This document shows, piece by piece, positions 8,369 through 16,756 of a stretch of DNA of 64,000 nt. Positions within the stretch are counted from its first letter, which is position 1. The number at the start of each line of letters is the position of its first letter. Below the pieces are notes generated by a model. That model did not search any database. It saw only the letters and a list, made by a program, of their open reading frames with translations, and was not told the DNA's origin. The DNA is from Micromonospora wenchangensis (lineage in GTDB: Bacteria; Actinomycetota; Actinomycetes; Mycobacteriales; Micromonosporaceae). Both the position numbers and the translations under genes were made by a program. The DNA lies in the NCBI RefSeq assembly GCF_002210435.1, contig NZ_MZMV01000027.1, forward strand, positions 33,798 to 97,797, in the 5' to 3' direction.

Positions 8369-9208
8369 TCACCCCTTGACGCTGCCGGAGAGCCCACCGA
8401 TGAGCTGACGTTCGGCGATGGCGTAGAAGCCCAGCGCCGGGATCATCGACAGCACGACGTAGGCGAGCACCTTCGCGGTGTCGTCGGAGTACTGACCCTG
8501 GAACGCCTGGACCCCCAGCGGCAGGGTCCACCAGCTCTGGTCGGTGAACACCACCAGCGGCAGCATGAAGTTGTTCCAGCTGCTCACCAGGGCCAGCACC
8601 GACACGGTGGCCAGGGCGGGCCGGGCCATCGGCAGCAGCACCCGCCAGAAGAAGCCGAACGGGCCGCAGCCGTCGAGGGTCGCCGCCTCCTCGACCTCGC
8701 CGGGAATGGTCCGGAAGAACTGCCGCAGGATGATGATGGTGATGGGCAGGCCGAACGCGGCCTGCGGCAGGATCACCCCGAGCGGGTTGTCCAGCAGCCC
8801 CATCCCGCGCAACAGGATGAACAGCGGCAGGATCGCCACCGCGAACGGGAACATCAGCCCGATCGCGAAGATGGTGACCAGGAACTCCCGGCCCCGGAAG
8901 GCGAACCGCGCGAAGACGTACGCGGCCATCGCCGCCGCGGCGACCACGACGAACGTGCTGGCCACGGCGATGAAGACGCTGTTGCCCACGTTGCGCCAGA
9001 ACACCCCGGCGGTGACGATGTCGAGGTAGTTGTCCGGCGCCCACGGGTCGGGCAGGCCGAGCGGGTTGGTGGACAGCTGCCCGTTGTCCTTGAACCCGCC
9101 GATCACCCCGAACCAGACCGGCACCACGATGAGCGCGCCGACGGCGATGGAGATGAGGTGCAGCAGGAGGCGGCGGGCCCGCTGGGCCGGGTTCGCCGGG
9201 CTGGTCAT
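8369..9208 (-). CDS. Sugar ABC transporter permease, MalG type
   Basis: A 279-aa inner-membrane subunit with about six hydrophobic helices. The EAA loop that docks the ATPase is visible as EVEEAATLDGCGPFGFFWRVLLP. The ATG at 9208 overlaps the stop of the preceding permease gene (ATGA), so the two are translationally coupled. It belongs to the carbohydrate uptake transporter 1 family. No ATPase gene lies in the cluster. Actinomycete CUT1 importers commonly share an MsiK-type ATPase encoded elsewhere, and that is the likely arrangement here. Confidence 0.93.
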   Translation of the reverse strand: MTSPANPAQRARRLLLHLISIAVGALIVVPVWFGVIGGFKDNGQLSTNPLGLPDPWAPDNYLDIVTAGVFWRNVGNSVFIAVASTFVVVAAAAMAAYVFARFAFRGREFLVTIFAIGLMFPFAVAILPLFILLRGMGLLDNPLGVILPQAAFGLPITIIILRQFFRTIPGEVEEAATLDGCGPFGFFWRVLLPMARPALATVSVLALVSSWNNFMLPLVVFTDQSWWTLPLGVQAFQGQYSDDTAKVLAYVVLSMIPALGFYAIAERQLIGGLSGSVKG

Positions 9209-10203
9209 CGCTGGTCTCCTTGGACGGTGAGGGCGCCCTCGGTGTCGCGGCGCAGGACGATGCGCTGGTAGATGAGGGCGAAGACGAGGCTCAGCAGGAA
9301 CATGATGATGCTGATCGCGCTGGCGTAGCCGACCTCGAAGCGGCGGAAGCCGTACTGGAACATCGTCACGGCCATGGTCTCCGAGGCGTGGATCGGACCG
9401 CCGCCGGTGAGCACCCAGACCATGTCGAAGAGCTGGATGGTGCCGATGACCGACAGGAACACGCTGATCCGGATGGTCGGGCCGAGCAGCGGCAGGGTGA
9501 CGAGCCGGAACGCCTGCCACGCGCTGGCCCCGTCGGTGACCGCCGCCTCGTTCAGCTCCTTGGGGATGTTCTGCCGGGCGGCCAGGAAGAGGATCATGTA
9601 GAGGCCGAAGTACTTCCAGGAGACCACCAGGAAGACGGCGTACAGGACGGTGTCCGGGTCGGCGAAGACGGCCCCCGCGTCGGCTCCCAGGAACCGGGAG
9701 ATCGCGTCACCGAATCCCCGGTTGGGCGAGAACACCAGGTTGAACAGGACCGCGGTGGTGACCTCGGAGAGCACGTACGGGGCGAAGAAGATCACCCGGT
9801 AGATGGCGCGTCCCCGCAGCGGCTGGTTGAGCAGCATCGCCAGGCCCATCGCGACCGGCAGCTGGACGACCAGGGAGAGCACGATCAGCACGAGCCCGTG
9901 CCACAGGTCGCCCCGGAACACCGGATCGGCGAAGGCCCGGGTGTAGTTGTCCAGCCCGATGAAGTTCTCGGGCAGACCGAAGCCGTTCCACTTGTAGAGG
10001 CTGGCGTAGCTGGCCACCACGATCGGTGCCAGCACCAGCAGCAGGAACAGCAGCAGGGACGGGGTGAGGAAGATGGCCAGGGCACGGCGGCGGCCGGGCC
10101 GGGGCCGGCGGCCGGTACGGCGGACGCCGCCCGACCCCGGCCCCGACGGTTCGGTCACTCGGCCGCCGGGTCCCGCGTTCGACAGGATCGATGGCGTGGT
10201 CAT
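9205..10203 (-). CDS. Sugar ABC transporter permease, MalF type
   Basis: A 332-aa integral membrane protein with an Arg-rich cytoplasmic N-terminus (GRRPRPGRRRALAIF) and about six membrane segments. The EAA loop reads ELNEAAVTDGASAWQAFRLVTLPLL. I chose the ATG at 10203 because GGAGCAGG lies 5-10 nt upstream and the frame beyond it is not protein-like. It follows the binding-protein gene by 55 nt and overlaps the next permease by 4 nt. With its partner it forms the channel of a CUT1 importer, probably for xylo-oligosaccharides judging from the GH43 and GH10 neighbours. Confidence 0.93.
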   Translation of the reverse strand: MTTPSILSNAGPGGRVTEPSGPGSGGVRRTGRRPRPGRRRALAIFLTPSLLLFLLLVLAPIVVASYASLYKWNGFGLPENFIGLDNYTRAFADPVFRGDLWHGLVLIVLSLVVQLPVAMGLAMLLNQPLRGRAIYRVIFFAPYVLSEVTTAVLFNLVFSPNRGFGDAISRFLGADAGAVFADPDTVLYAVFLVVSWKYFGLYMILFLAARQNIPKELNEAAVTDGASAWQAFRLVTLPLLGPTIRISVFLSVIGTIQLFDMVWVLTGGGPIHASETMAVTMFQYGFRRFEVGYASAISIIMFLLSLVFALIYQRIVLRRDTEGALTVQGDQR

Positions 10204-10258
10204 GCCTGCTCCACTCAGTTCTCGCCGGCGGCTGGTGATCGGTGGGGGTGGTGCGTCA

Positions 10259-11551
10259 CTACTGGGTCTTAGCCACCTGGGTGATGTCCTTGAGGATCTG
10301 CGCGGGTGACTTGCTGCCGGCGACCAGGGCGGCGACGCTGTCGTTGACCTGCTGGCCGACGGCCGGCGGGTACGCCTGGTCGAGGTAGAGCTGGAAGCCG
10401 GTGGCGGCGGCCAGGGTCTCCGCGACGACCTTGGCGTTCGGGTCGGCGATGGCGTCGGTGGCTTCCTTGACCGTGGGCAGCACCGCGCCGGTCTTGGTGC
10501 TGCGCCGCTGCACGTCGACGCTGAGCAGGGTCTTGAGGAAGTCCATGGTGGCCGGCGGGGCGTCCTTGCCGACGGCGAAGCCGTTGCCACCGCCGAAGAC
10601 CTCGGTGGCCGAGCCCTTGCCGCCGTCGACGGCCGGGAAGGGGAAGAAGCCGAGCTTGTCGCCGAGCCCCTTCTTGCTGGTCGAGCTGGACGCCTGCACC
10701 GACGGCGCCCACTGCCCCATCAGCTCCAGCGCCGCGCCGCCGTTGCCCATGGTGGCGGCCTGGCCGTCCGGGGAGCCGTACTCGGCGCCGAGGAAGCCCT
10801 TCTGGAACGGCTGGAGGTCGATCAGCTCCTTGAACCGCTCGCCGGCGGCCACGAAGTCGGGGGTCTCGAAGTTCTTGTCCTTGGCGGCCTGCTGGAGTGC
10901 GCCCAGCCCGCCGATGCGCATGGACAGGTAGGCCCAGTAGAAGTGGGCCGGCCACTTGTCCTTGCCGGCCAGCGCCACGGGGGTGATCCCGGCGGCCTTG
11001 AGCTTGCGGACCACGTCGAGCAGCTCGGCCCAGGTGGCCGGCGGCGCGGCGATCTGCGCCTTGGCGAAGAGGTCCTTGTTGTACCAGAAGCCGACCATGC
11101 CGATGTCGAACGGCACCCCGTAGATCTTGCCGTCCACCGTGTACGGCTCGAGGGACAGCGGCAGCAGGGTGTCCTTCCAGGGGGCGACGGTCTCGGTGAG
11201 GTCCTTGACCAGGCCCGCGTCGACCTGCTGCTTGAGCACCCCGCCGCCCCACGACTGGAACAGGTCCGGCGGGGAGCCGGCCTGGGTGGCGGTGGTCAGC
11301 TTGGCCTTGAACGCCTCGTTCTCCAGCGGCTGGATCTCGATCTTCACGTTGCTGTGCGCGCCCTGGTACTCCTGGGCCACGGCCGCCCAGACCGGCAACA
11401 TCGGCTCGGTGTTCTGGATGTGCCACCAGTTGATCGTCTGGGGTGCGTCCGGGTCGTCGGACGCGTCGTCGCTGCAGCCGCTGAGCAGGTAGGCGCCGGC
11501 GCCGGCGCCGACGAGGCCGAGCAGCGATCTGCGGGAGAGGTGCGCTGTCAT
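10259..11551 (-). CDS. Sugar ABC transporter solute-binding lipoprotein
   Basis: A 430-aa extracellular lipoprotein. The N-terminus has an RRSLLGLVG stretch, which could be read by the Tat pathway, and the lipobox LLSGC with the lipid-anchored cysteine at residue 26. The body matches family 1 extracellular solute-binding proteins (TINWWHIQ, FDIGMVGFWYNKDLF, AAGITPVALAGKDKW). The ATG at 11551 follows GAAGGGATGG. It is the first gene of the minus-strand importer operon. Its upstream region is shared with the divergent GH43 gene and carries palindromic operator candidates, so both are likely induced together. Substrate is inferred as xylo-oligosaccharide. Confidence 0.93.
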   Translation of the reverse strand: MTAHLSRRSLLGLVGAGAGAYLLSGCSDDASDDPDAPQTINWWHIQNTEPMLPVWAAVAQEYQGAHSNVKIEIQPLENEAFKAKLTTATQAGSPPDLFQSWGGGVLKQQVDAGLVKDLTETVAPWKDTLLPLSLEPYTVDGKIYGVPFDIGMVGFWYNKDLFAKAQIAAPPATWAELLDVVRKLKAAGITPVALAGKDKWPAHFYWAYLSMRIGGLGALQQAAKDKNFETPDFVAAGERFKELIDLQPFQKGFLGAEYGSPDGQAATMGNGGAALELMGQWAPSVQASSSTSKKGLGDKLGFFPFPAVDGGKGSATEVFGGGNGFAVGKDAPPATMDFLKTLLSVDVQRRSTKTGAVLPTVKEATDAIADPNAKVVAETLAAATGFQLYLDQAYPPAVGQQVNDSVAALVAGSKSPAQILKDITQVAKTQ

Positions 11552-11604
11552 GATCCATCCCTTCAGGGACTCACGAGGTGCTCGGGCGCCGGCCGGGCCG
11601 GCGG

Positions 11605-11614
11605 GTTTCGAAAC
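11605..11614. promoter_or_regulatory. Operator candidate GTTTCGAAAC
   Basis: A perfect 10-bp palindrome, 54 nt upstream of the binding-protein start in the divergent region. It is followed by CTCCGGAACTTTC (11621-11633), which resembles TTCCGGAA sites at the xylanase gene. CGAAA-type elements are known near actinomycete xylanase genes; assignment to this LacI protein is inferred. Confidence 0.5.
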
Positions 11615-11762
11615 GTGTATCTCCGGAACTTTCAGAGCGTCGCCGGTATTACCGATCGATGGCGGGCACGCTACGAGTTGTTTCCACGCGGGTCAAGCCC
11701 TCTGTCCTATCGCGGCGAAAACGGCTAGCGTGTGCAGGGCTTCACCGACCATGGCCCTGATT

Positions 11763-11775
11763 TCGAAAGTTTCGA
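11763..11775. promoter_or_regulatory. Operator candidate TCGAAAGTTTCGA
   Basis: A perfect odd-length palindrome (TCGAAA-G-TTTCGA) that ends 21 nt before the GH43 start codon, a position where a bound repressor would block transcription. It is the best single operator candidate in the cluster. Confidence 0.6.
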
Positions 11776-11796
11776 GAGCTGCCCCGAGGAGTGCAC

Positions 11797-13422
11797 GTGT
11801 CGACCGACACCGCTGAAGTGGCGACCGCTGCCCGGTCGATCCGCAATCCCGTCCTCGCCGGGTTCCACCCGGATCCGTCGATCCTGCGGGTCGGCGACGA
11901 CTACTACCTGGCCACCTCGACGTTCGAGTGGTACCCCGGGGTCCGCCTGCACCACTCGCGCGACCTGGTGCACTGGCGACCGCTCGGCGGGATCATCACC
12001 GACCGCCGCCTGCTCGACCTGCGCGGCTGCGGCGACTCCAACGGCGTGTGGGCACCCGACCTGACCTACCACGACGGGCAGTTCCACCTCGTCTACAGCG
12101 ACGTGGCCAGCTTCGCCAGCGGCTACTGGGATCCGCAGAACTTCCTGATCACCGCGCCCGACATCACCGGCCCCTGGTCGGACCCGGTGAAGCTGCACGG
12201 GCGCGGCTTCGACGCCGCACTGTTCCACGACGACGACGGCACCACCTGGCTGCTGGCCATGAGCGCCGACTGGCGGCCCGGCCGGGACCGCTTCGGCGGC
12301 ATCGAGATCCAGCAGTACGACCGGGCCGCGCGCCGGCTCGTCGGTCGGCCCCGCATCCTGTTCACCGGCACCCCGGTCGGGGTCACCGAGGGCCCGCACC
12401 TCTACCGCCACGACGGCTGGTACTGGCTGATCACCGCGGAGGGCGGCACGAGTTGGGAGCACCAGGTCACCGTGGCCCGTTCCCGCGAGCTGTTCGGACC
12501 GTACGAGGTGGACCCGGACGGTCCGCTGCTGACCTCGGTGGGCCGACCCGACCTGCGGTTGCAGAAGGCCGGCCACGGCAGCCTGGTCCGCACCCCCGAC
12601 GGCGGGTGGTACCTCGCCCACCTGGTCGGTCGCCCCTACTCCCCGCTGGGCAGTTGCGTCCTGGGCCGGGAGACCGCGATCCAGCGGGTCGAGTGGCCCG
12701 CGGGCGGCTGGCCCCGGATTCCCGGCGGGGTGCCCGCCGACGAGGTCGACGCCCCCGACCTGCCGGCGCACCCGTGGCCGGCGGAACCCGACACCGACGA
12801 CTTCGACGCCGACGAGCTGGGCACGGCGTGGTCGACGTTGCGCCGGCCGGCCGACCCGGACTGGATCGACCTGCGGTCCCGCCCGTCGCACCTGCGGGTC
12901 CACGGTGGGCAGTCCCCCGTGGGACGGCAGGCCCCCAGCCTGGTCGCCCGCCGCGTCGGCGCGACCCGGTGCGCCCTGGAGACCGTCGTCGAGTTCGACC
13001 CGGTCGACCACCGTCAGCTCGCCGGGATCACCGCCTACTACAACACCCTGAACTGGCACCACCTCTACCTGACCCGAGCCGACGACGGCCGCACCGTGCT
13101 GGAACTGCTCAGCTCCGACAACGGCCGGCGCACCGCCCACCCGGAGCTGACCGTGGACACCGGCGGCGTCACCCGGGTCGGCCTGCGCGCCGAGTTCGAC
13201 GGGCCGGTGGTGCGCTTCGGCTACGACCTGGGCGCCGGCTGGCAGCAGCTGCCGGTCGAGTTGGACGCGACCATCCTCTCCGACGAGCACGCCGCGCTGA
13301 TCATCGACGGTGAGCCGGCCGCCTGGGGGTTCACCGGGGCGTTCCTCGGGCTCTGGGTCCAGGATCTCGGCGGCGACGGCGGGTACGCCGATTTCGACCG
13401 GGCCACCTACCGGGAGCACTGA
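11797..13422 (+). CDS. GH43 beta-xylosidase / alpha-L-arabinofuranosidase
   Basis: A 541-aa cytoplasmic enzyme of glycoside hydrolase family 43, subfamily 11 type, which releases xylose from imported xylo-oligosaccharides. I chose the GTG at 11797 over the GTG at 11791 because GAGGAG lies 5 nt upstream of it. The five-bladed catalytic domain (about 15-310) carries the general base D26 in FHPDPS, the pKa modulator D139 in GFDAALF and the acid E198 in GVTEGPHLY. A C-terminal beta-sandwich of about 200 residues follows, as usual for this subfamily. No signal peptide is present, consistent with action after uptake by the divergent ABC importer. A hairpin follows the stop. Confidence 0.94.
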   Translation: MSTDTAEVATAARSIRNPVLAGFHPDPSILRVGDDYYLATSTFEWYPGVRLHHSRDLVHWRPLGGIITDRRLLDLRGCGDSNGVWAPDLTYHDGQFHLVYSDVASFASGYWDPQNFLITAPDITGPWSDPVKLHGRGFDAALFHDDDGTTWLLAMSADWRPGRDRFGGIEIQQYDRAARRLVGRPRILFTGTPVGVTEGPHLYRHDGWYWLITAEGGTSWEHQVTVARSRELFGPYEVDPDGPLLTSVGRPDLRLQKAGHGSLVRTPDGGWYLAHLVGRPYSPLGSCVLGRETAIQRVEWPAGGWPRIPGGVPADEVDAPDLPAHPWPAEPDTDDFDADELGTAWSTLRRPADPDWIDLRSRPSHLRVHGGQSPVGRQAPSLVARRVGATRCALETVVEFDPVDHRQLAGITAYYNTLNWHHLYLTRADDGRTVLELLSSDNGRRTAHPELTVDTGGVTRVGLRAEFDGPVVRFGYDLGAGWQQLPVELDATILSDEHAALIIDGEPAAWGFTGAFLGLWVQDLGGDGGYADFDRATYREH

Positions 13423-13448
13423 CCGCCCGGCGCAGCCCGACCGACCGC

Positions 13449-13481
13449 ACCACGACCGGCTCCGGTGGGGCCGGTCGTGGT
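13449..13481 (+). terminator. Hairpin terminator after GH43
   Basis: A perfect 12-bp stem (ACCACGACCGGC and complement) with a 9-nt loop, 27 nt after the GH43 stop. Confidence 0.75.
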
Positions 13482-13500
13482 CGTGCCCGGGGTCCCGGCG

Positions 13501-13520
13501 GCGTCGAAACGTTGCGACGC
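13501..13520. promoter_or_regulatory. Near-palindromic operator candidate upstream of GH10
   Basis: GCGTCGAAACGTTGCGACGC matches its own reverse complement at 18 of 20 positions, centred on ACGT. It contains the CGAAAC core also found in front of the importer and GH43 genes. Confidence 0.5.
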
Positions 13521-13543
13521 ACGGCCGGCGGCGTGACCAGGAG

Positions 13544-13616
13544 TTCCGGAAGTATCGATGGTTGACCCGCAGGGTCCGCGCTCGTAACGTTCCAGTCGAC
13601 TTCCGGAAATCGATAG
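13544..13616 (+). promoter_or_regulatory. GH10 promoter flanked by TTCCGGAA/ATCGAT repeats
   Basis: A sigma-70-like promoter is visible: TTGACC at 13562-13567, then TAACGT at 13585-13590 (17-18 nt apart). It is bracketed by two copies of TTCCGGAA, each followed within two bases by ATCGAT (13544-13559 and 13601-13614). One copy lies upstream of the -35 and one near the expected transcription start, a layout typical of repression. Confidence 0.5.
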
Positions 13617-13732
13617 GCAACTATCGGTAGGTTCCGGCGCGGTCGTCCCCCGCGCGCATCGGTGGCCGCACCGCTCCCCCGCCCCACCTCGCCGCCGTCG
13701 ACCCGTCGACGGGCCTCGGGAAAGGAACGCAG

Positions 13733-14926
13733 ATGATGCTCAGACGGTGGATGGCTGCCGGGTTGGTCGCCGTCGCGACCGCCGGTGTGTTGAACGCCGT
13801 ACCGGCCGCCGCCGAACGGCCGTACGACCCGACCGCGCAGAGCCTGCGCGCCCTGGGCCAGCGCCACGGGCTGTACGTCGGCACCGCGGTCGACATGGCC
13901 GCCCTCGCCGACCCCGCCGAGCCCCGCTACCGGGAGATCGTGCGCGACGAGTTCTCCACGGTCACCGCCGAGAACGTGATGAAGTGGGAGTCGCTGGAGC
14001 CGACCCGGGGCACCTACGACTGGTCGGCGGCCGACGAACTCGTCGCCACCGCCCGGCGCAACGGCCAGAAGGTCCGGGGTCACGTGCTGGTGTGGCACAG
14101 CCAGCTACCCAAGTGGCTCACCGACGGGGTGGCCGACGGCTCCATCGACAACACCGAGCTGCGGTCGATCCTGCGCAAGCACATCACCACCGTCGCCAGC
14201 CGCTACCGGGGCAGGATCTGGCAGTGGGACGTGGTCAACGAGGCCGTCAGCGACCCCTGGGACACCCCGTCCACCCTGCACTACAAGGGGTTCTGGGCCG
14301 AACACCTCGGCCCCGGTTACGTGGCGGACGCGTTCCGTTGGGCCCGCGCCGCCGACCCGACCGCCCTGCTGTTCTACAACGACTACAACATCGAGGCGTT
14401 CGGCTCCGGCGACCCGGCCAACGACAAGACCCAGTTCGTCTACGACATGGTCAAGGGCCTGCTGGCCCGGGGCGTGCCGATCGACGGGGTCGGCAGCCAG
14501 GGCCACCTGGGCACCCAGTACGGCAACTACGACACCCTCCAGGTCGCCGACGCGCTGCACCGGTTCGCCGGGCTGGGGCTGTCCACCGCGTTCACCGAGG
14601 TCGACGTGCGCAGCCGGCTGACCGACGGGGTCCAGGCCGGCGACTCGGAGGAGATCAACCCCCGGCTCCAGGCGTCCGCGGCGAACTTCCACGTGCTGTT
14701 GCAGGCCTGCCTGGCCGAGCCGCGCTGCCTGTCGTTCACCGTCTGGGGCTTCACCGACCGGCACTCCTGGGTGCCCGGCACCTTCGACGACCCGCCGCAG
14801 GGCCTGGCCACCATCTACGACGAGAACTACCAGCCCAAGCGGGCGTACCAGGTGATGAAGGCCGACCTGATCTACGCCGGGCCGCCGTACGTGCGGATGC
14901 GGGCCACGCCGAAGCCGCGCCGGTAG
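13733..14926 (+). CDS. Secreted GH10 endo-beta-1,4-xylanase
   Basis: A 397-aa secreted xylanase of glycoside hydrolase family 10. The ATG at 13733 follows AAAGGA and starts a signal peptide ending VPAAA-ER. The catalytic barrel is intact, with TAENVMKWES, the acid/base E170 in DVVNEAV, the nucleophile E289 in AFTEVDVR and the substrate-binding HVLVWHSQLP and FTVWGF segments. There is no carbohydrate-binding module. The protein ends in an Arg/Pro-rich tail (RATPKPRR) that looks like the start of a linker. A CE4 domain gene begins 8 nt after the stop in another frame. It should hydrolyse xylan outside the cell and supply the oligosaccharides taken up by the importer. Confidence 0.95.
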   Translation: MMLRRWMAAGLVAVATAGVLNAVPAAAERPYDPTAQSLRALGQRHGLYVGTAVDMAALADPAEPRYREIVRDEFSTVTAENVMKWESLEPTRGTYDWSAADELVATARRNGQKVRGHVLVWHSQLPKWLTDGVADGSIDNTELRSILRKHITTVASRYRGRIWQWDVVNEAVSDPWDTPSTLHYKGFWAEHLGPGYVADAFRWARAADPTALLFYNDYNIEAFGSGDPANDKTQFVYDMVKGLLARGVPIDGVGSQGHLGTQYGNYDTLQVADALHRFAGLGLSTAFTEVDVRSRLTDGVQAGDSEEINPRLQASAANFHVLLQACLAEPRCLSFTVWGFTDRHSWVPGTFDDPPQGLATIYDENYQPKRAYQVMKADLIYAGPPYVRMRATPKPRR

Positions 14927-14934
14927 GCCGGCCG

Positions 14935-15531
14935 GTGGGCGCCGACATCCTCGACACGGCCCGGGGCGGCGGGCGGACGGTCAGCCTCACCTTCGACGAC
15001 GGCCCGAACCCCGCCGACACCCTGCGCCTGCTCACCGTCCTGCGGCGGCACCGGATCGCGGCCGTGTTCCTGCTCTGCGGCGGGCAGGTCGAGGCCCACC
15101 CCGAGGTGGTGCGCAGGATCGTGGCCGACGGCCACCACCTGGGCAACCACAGCATGCACCACGACGACATGAGCACCTGGTCGGCCGAGCGGATCGAGGC
15201 GGACCTGCGGGCGACCAACGAGGCCATCCGGCGGGCCGTGCCGGCGGCCAAGGTCCGGTACTTCCGGGCCCCCTACGGGGCCTGGGGGGCGACCCCGGCG
15301 GTGGCCGCCGCGCTGGGCATGCGGCCGCTCGGGTGGCGGTTGGCCGTCGGGGACTGGGAGCCACCCGGCACCGACGAACTCGTCCGCCGGCTGCTCGACG
15401 GGGTCACTCCCGGCGCGGTGGTGCTGCTGCACGACGGCGGCGGGGACCGCAGCCAGAGCGTCGCGGCGGTCGACCGGATCGCGCCCGTGCTGCGCGCACG
15501 ACGCTGGCGGTTCACCCTGCCGGCCGGATGA
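14935..15531 (+). CDS. CE4 polysaccharide deacetylase (NodB domain), no signal peptide
   Basis: A 198-aa protein that is almost exactly one NodB domain. Metal and catalytic motifs are present: TFDDGP (D21, D22), HSMHH (H72, H76), the RAPYGAW loop and the C-terminal LLHDGGG. Family members remove acetyl groups from xylan, chitin or peptidoglycan; next to a xylanase, acetyl-xylan is a reasonable substrate. The first usable start is a GTG at 14935 with only a weak ribosome site, 8 nt after the GH10 stop, so translation is probably coupled. No signal peptide can be found, which is odd for an enzyme acting on polymer. It may be the split-off half of a former GH10-CE4 fusion. Confidence 0.85.
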   Translation: MGADILDTARGGGRTVSLTFDDGPNPADTLRLLTVLRRHRIAAVFLLCGGQVEAHPEVVRRIVADGHHLGNHSMHHDDMSTWSAERIEADLRATNEAIRRAVPAAKVRYFRAPYGAWGATPAVAAALGMRPLGWRLAVGDWEPPGTDELVRRLLDGVTPGAVVLLHDGGGDRSQSVAAVDRIAPVLRARRWRFTLPAG

Positions 15532-15588
15532 CCCGCTGCCGGCCCGCCCCGGCGGAGCGGGCCGGCAGACCGGCCACGGCCGGTGCGG

Positions 15589-15679
15589 GTGGTGGGTGGG
15601 GGGTCGGGGTGTGCCCGCCCACCCACCACGCCGTCGGGGTGCCGCCGGTCCACGTCCCTGGACGCGGCGGCACCCCGAC
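15589..15679. terminator. Two hairpins between convergent CE4 and T4SS-like genes
   Basis: A 12-bp stem (GTGGTGGGTGGG, 15589-15600, with 15618-15629) is followed by a perfect 15-bp stem (GTCGGGGTGCCGCCG, 15633-15647, with 15665-15679). They lie between convergent transcription units and probably terminate both. Confidence 0.75.
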
Positions 15680-15703
15680 CTGGACGGTCACGGCAGGCGT
15701 GAC

Positions 15704-16693
15704 CTACCGGACGACACCGGAGCCACCGCTGCTGCCGCCACCGCCGCGCCGGTGGTGGTCACGGGTGCGGTCGGTCACGTTGCGCCGGCTCACCGACTCG
15801 TGCGAAGAGCCGCTGTCCCGGCCGCTGGTGCGGGAGGTGTGGGTACGGGAGGTGTGGTTACGGGAGGTGGTCCCGCTCCTGCGGTGCGAACTGGCGGTGT
15901 CGGCGATCTCCCCACGGGACTCCGTGTCCTGCCGGGAACGCCTCGGCTGTTCCCGGGGGCCCCGGGTGACCATGAACGCGGAGCCCGCGCCGTGCACGAT
16001 GGCCCCGGCGTTGCCGGCCGTGGTGTCCTGGCCCGGCGCGTAGCCGACGCCCCAGGTGAGCGCGCCTGCGGCGGCCACCGCGCCGTAGGCGGCCCGGACC
16101 AGGTCACCCTGCTGGCCGTTGCGCAGCGAGTTGATCACCTCCTTGCCCACCACGTACGCGCCGGGGCCGGCGGCCAGGGCCAGGCCCACACTGTTGGCCA
16201 CCGCGTTGCCCCGCAGCCCGGCGGCACCCTGCACCCCGGGTGACGCGACCATCGACACGAAGTTGACGATCTTCTCGTCGTTCTCGTAGATCCAGTTGCC
16301 GGTCGCCTTGATCAGGGTCATCACCCGGTTCCCGCTGTCCAGCGAGTGCTCGCTGGTTTCCCCCTCGCTCCACTGGACGCTGATCGAGTCACCCGGGCCG
16401 GGGCTGCTGCGACCCGAGGAGGTCGACGTGTTGTACGGCTGGCCCACGTCGGCCTGGTAGTCGGCCGCGCTGTACTGGCCGTAGCCCGACGGCATGGACG
16501 AGGTGCTCGGGGCGTCCTGGCTGTAGTTGCTGGGGGTGTAGCTGACCTGCGGGTTACTGGCCTGGCTGTAGACGCTCGGTGAGTAACTGATCTGCCCGTA
16601 CCCGCTCTCGCTGGGCGGGTAGTGGACGCTGTAGTTCTCGCTGCCGGTGGGACTTCCGGTCCCGCCCGGTGGCGGCTGATGGGGTGAGGACAC
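15704..16693 (-). CDS. Tyr/Ser/Gln-rich low-complexity protein at the end of the T4SS-like operon
   Basis: A 329-aa protein starting at GTG 16693 after AAGGAG. Residues 1-95 are a low-complexity region with 11 tyrosines between 21 and 87 in contexts such as SGYGQ (30-34 and 69-73), YSQ and SYS, and almost no charged residues. Residues of about 120-235 hold a folded part with Ala/Gly-rich hydrophobic stretches (NSVGLALAAGPGAYVVG, AAYGAVAAAGALTWG) that could enter a membrane. The last 85 residues are rich in Arg, Ser, Thr and His and end RRGGGGSSGGSG. I do not recognise the family. As the last gene of the operon it could be a substrate, an adhesin or a phase-separating factor, but that is speculation. 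Confidence 0.75.
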   Translation of the reverse strand: MSSPHQPPPGGTGSPTGSENYSVHYPPSESGYGQISYSPSVYSQASNPQVSYTPSNYSQDAPSTSSMPSGYGQYSAADYQADVGQPYNTSTSSGRSSPGPGDSISVQWSEGETSEHSLDSGNRVMTLIKATGNWIYENDEKIVNFVSMVASPGVQGAAGLRGNAVANSVGLALAAGPGAYVVGKEVINSLRNGQQGDLVRAAYGAVAAAGALTWGVGYAPGQDTTAGNAGAIVHGAGSAFMVTRGPREQPRRSRQDTESRGEIADTASSHRRSGTTSRNHTSRTHTSRTSGRDSGSSHESVSRRNVTDRTRDHHRRGGGGSSGGSGVVR

Positions 16694-16756
16694 CTGGGCT
16701 CCTTGATGCTCGACCAGCGGTTGACACGCTCTTTACGACCGGCCCGGCGCACCGGT

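Larger units (their letters stand above)
13423..13732. other. Intergenic region between GH43 and GH10
   Basis: This stretch of 310 nt holds no gene. It contains the GH43 terminator (13449-13481), a 20-bp near-palindrome (13501-13520), TTCCGGAA palindromes at 13544-13551 and 13601-13608, a promoter candidate (13562-13590), and TATCGAT-type motifs. Confidence 0.7.

Noticed and set aside
16721..16726. TTGACA -35-like box on the plus strand upstream of the coupling ATPase
   Set aside because: No -10 element lies at suitable spacing and no plus-strand gene follows, so it is probably chance.
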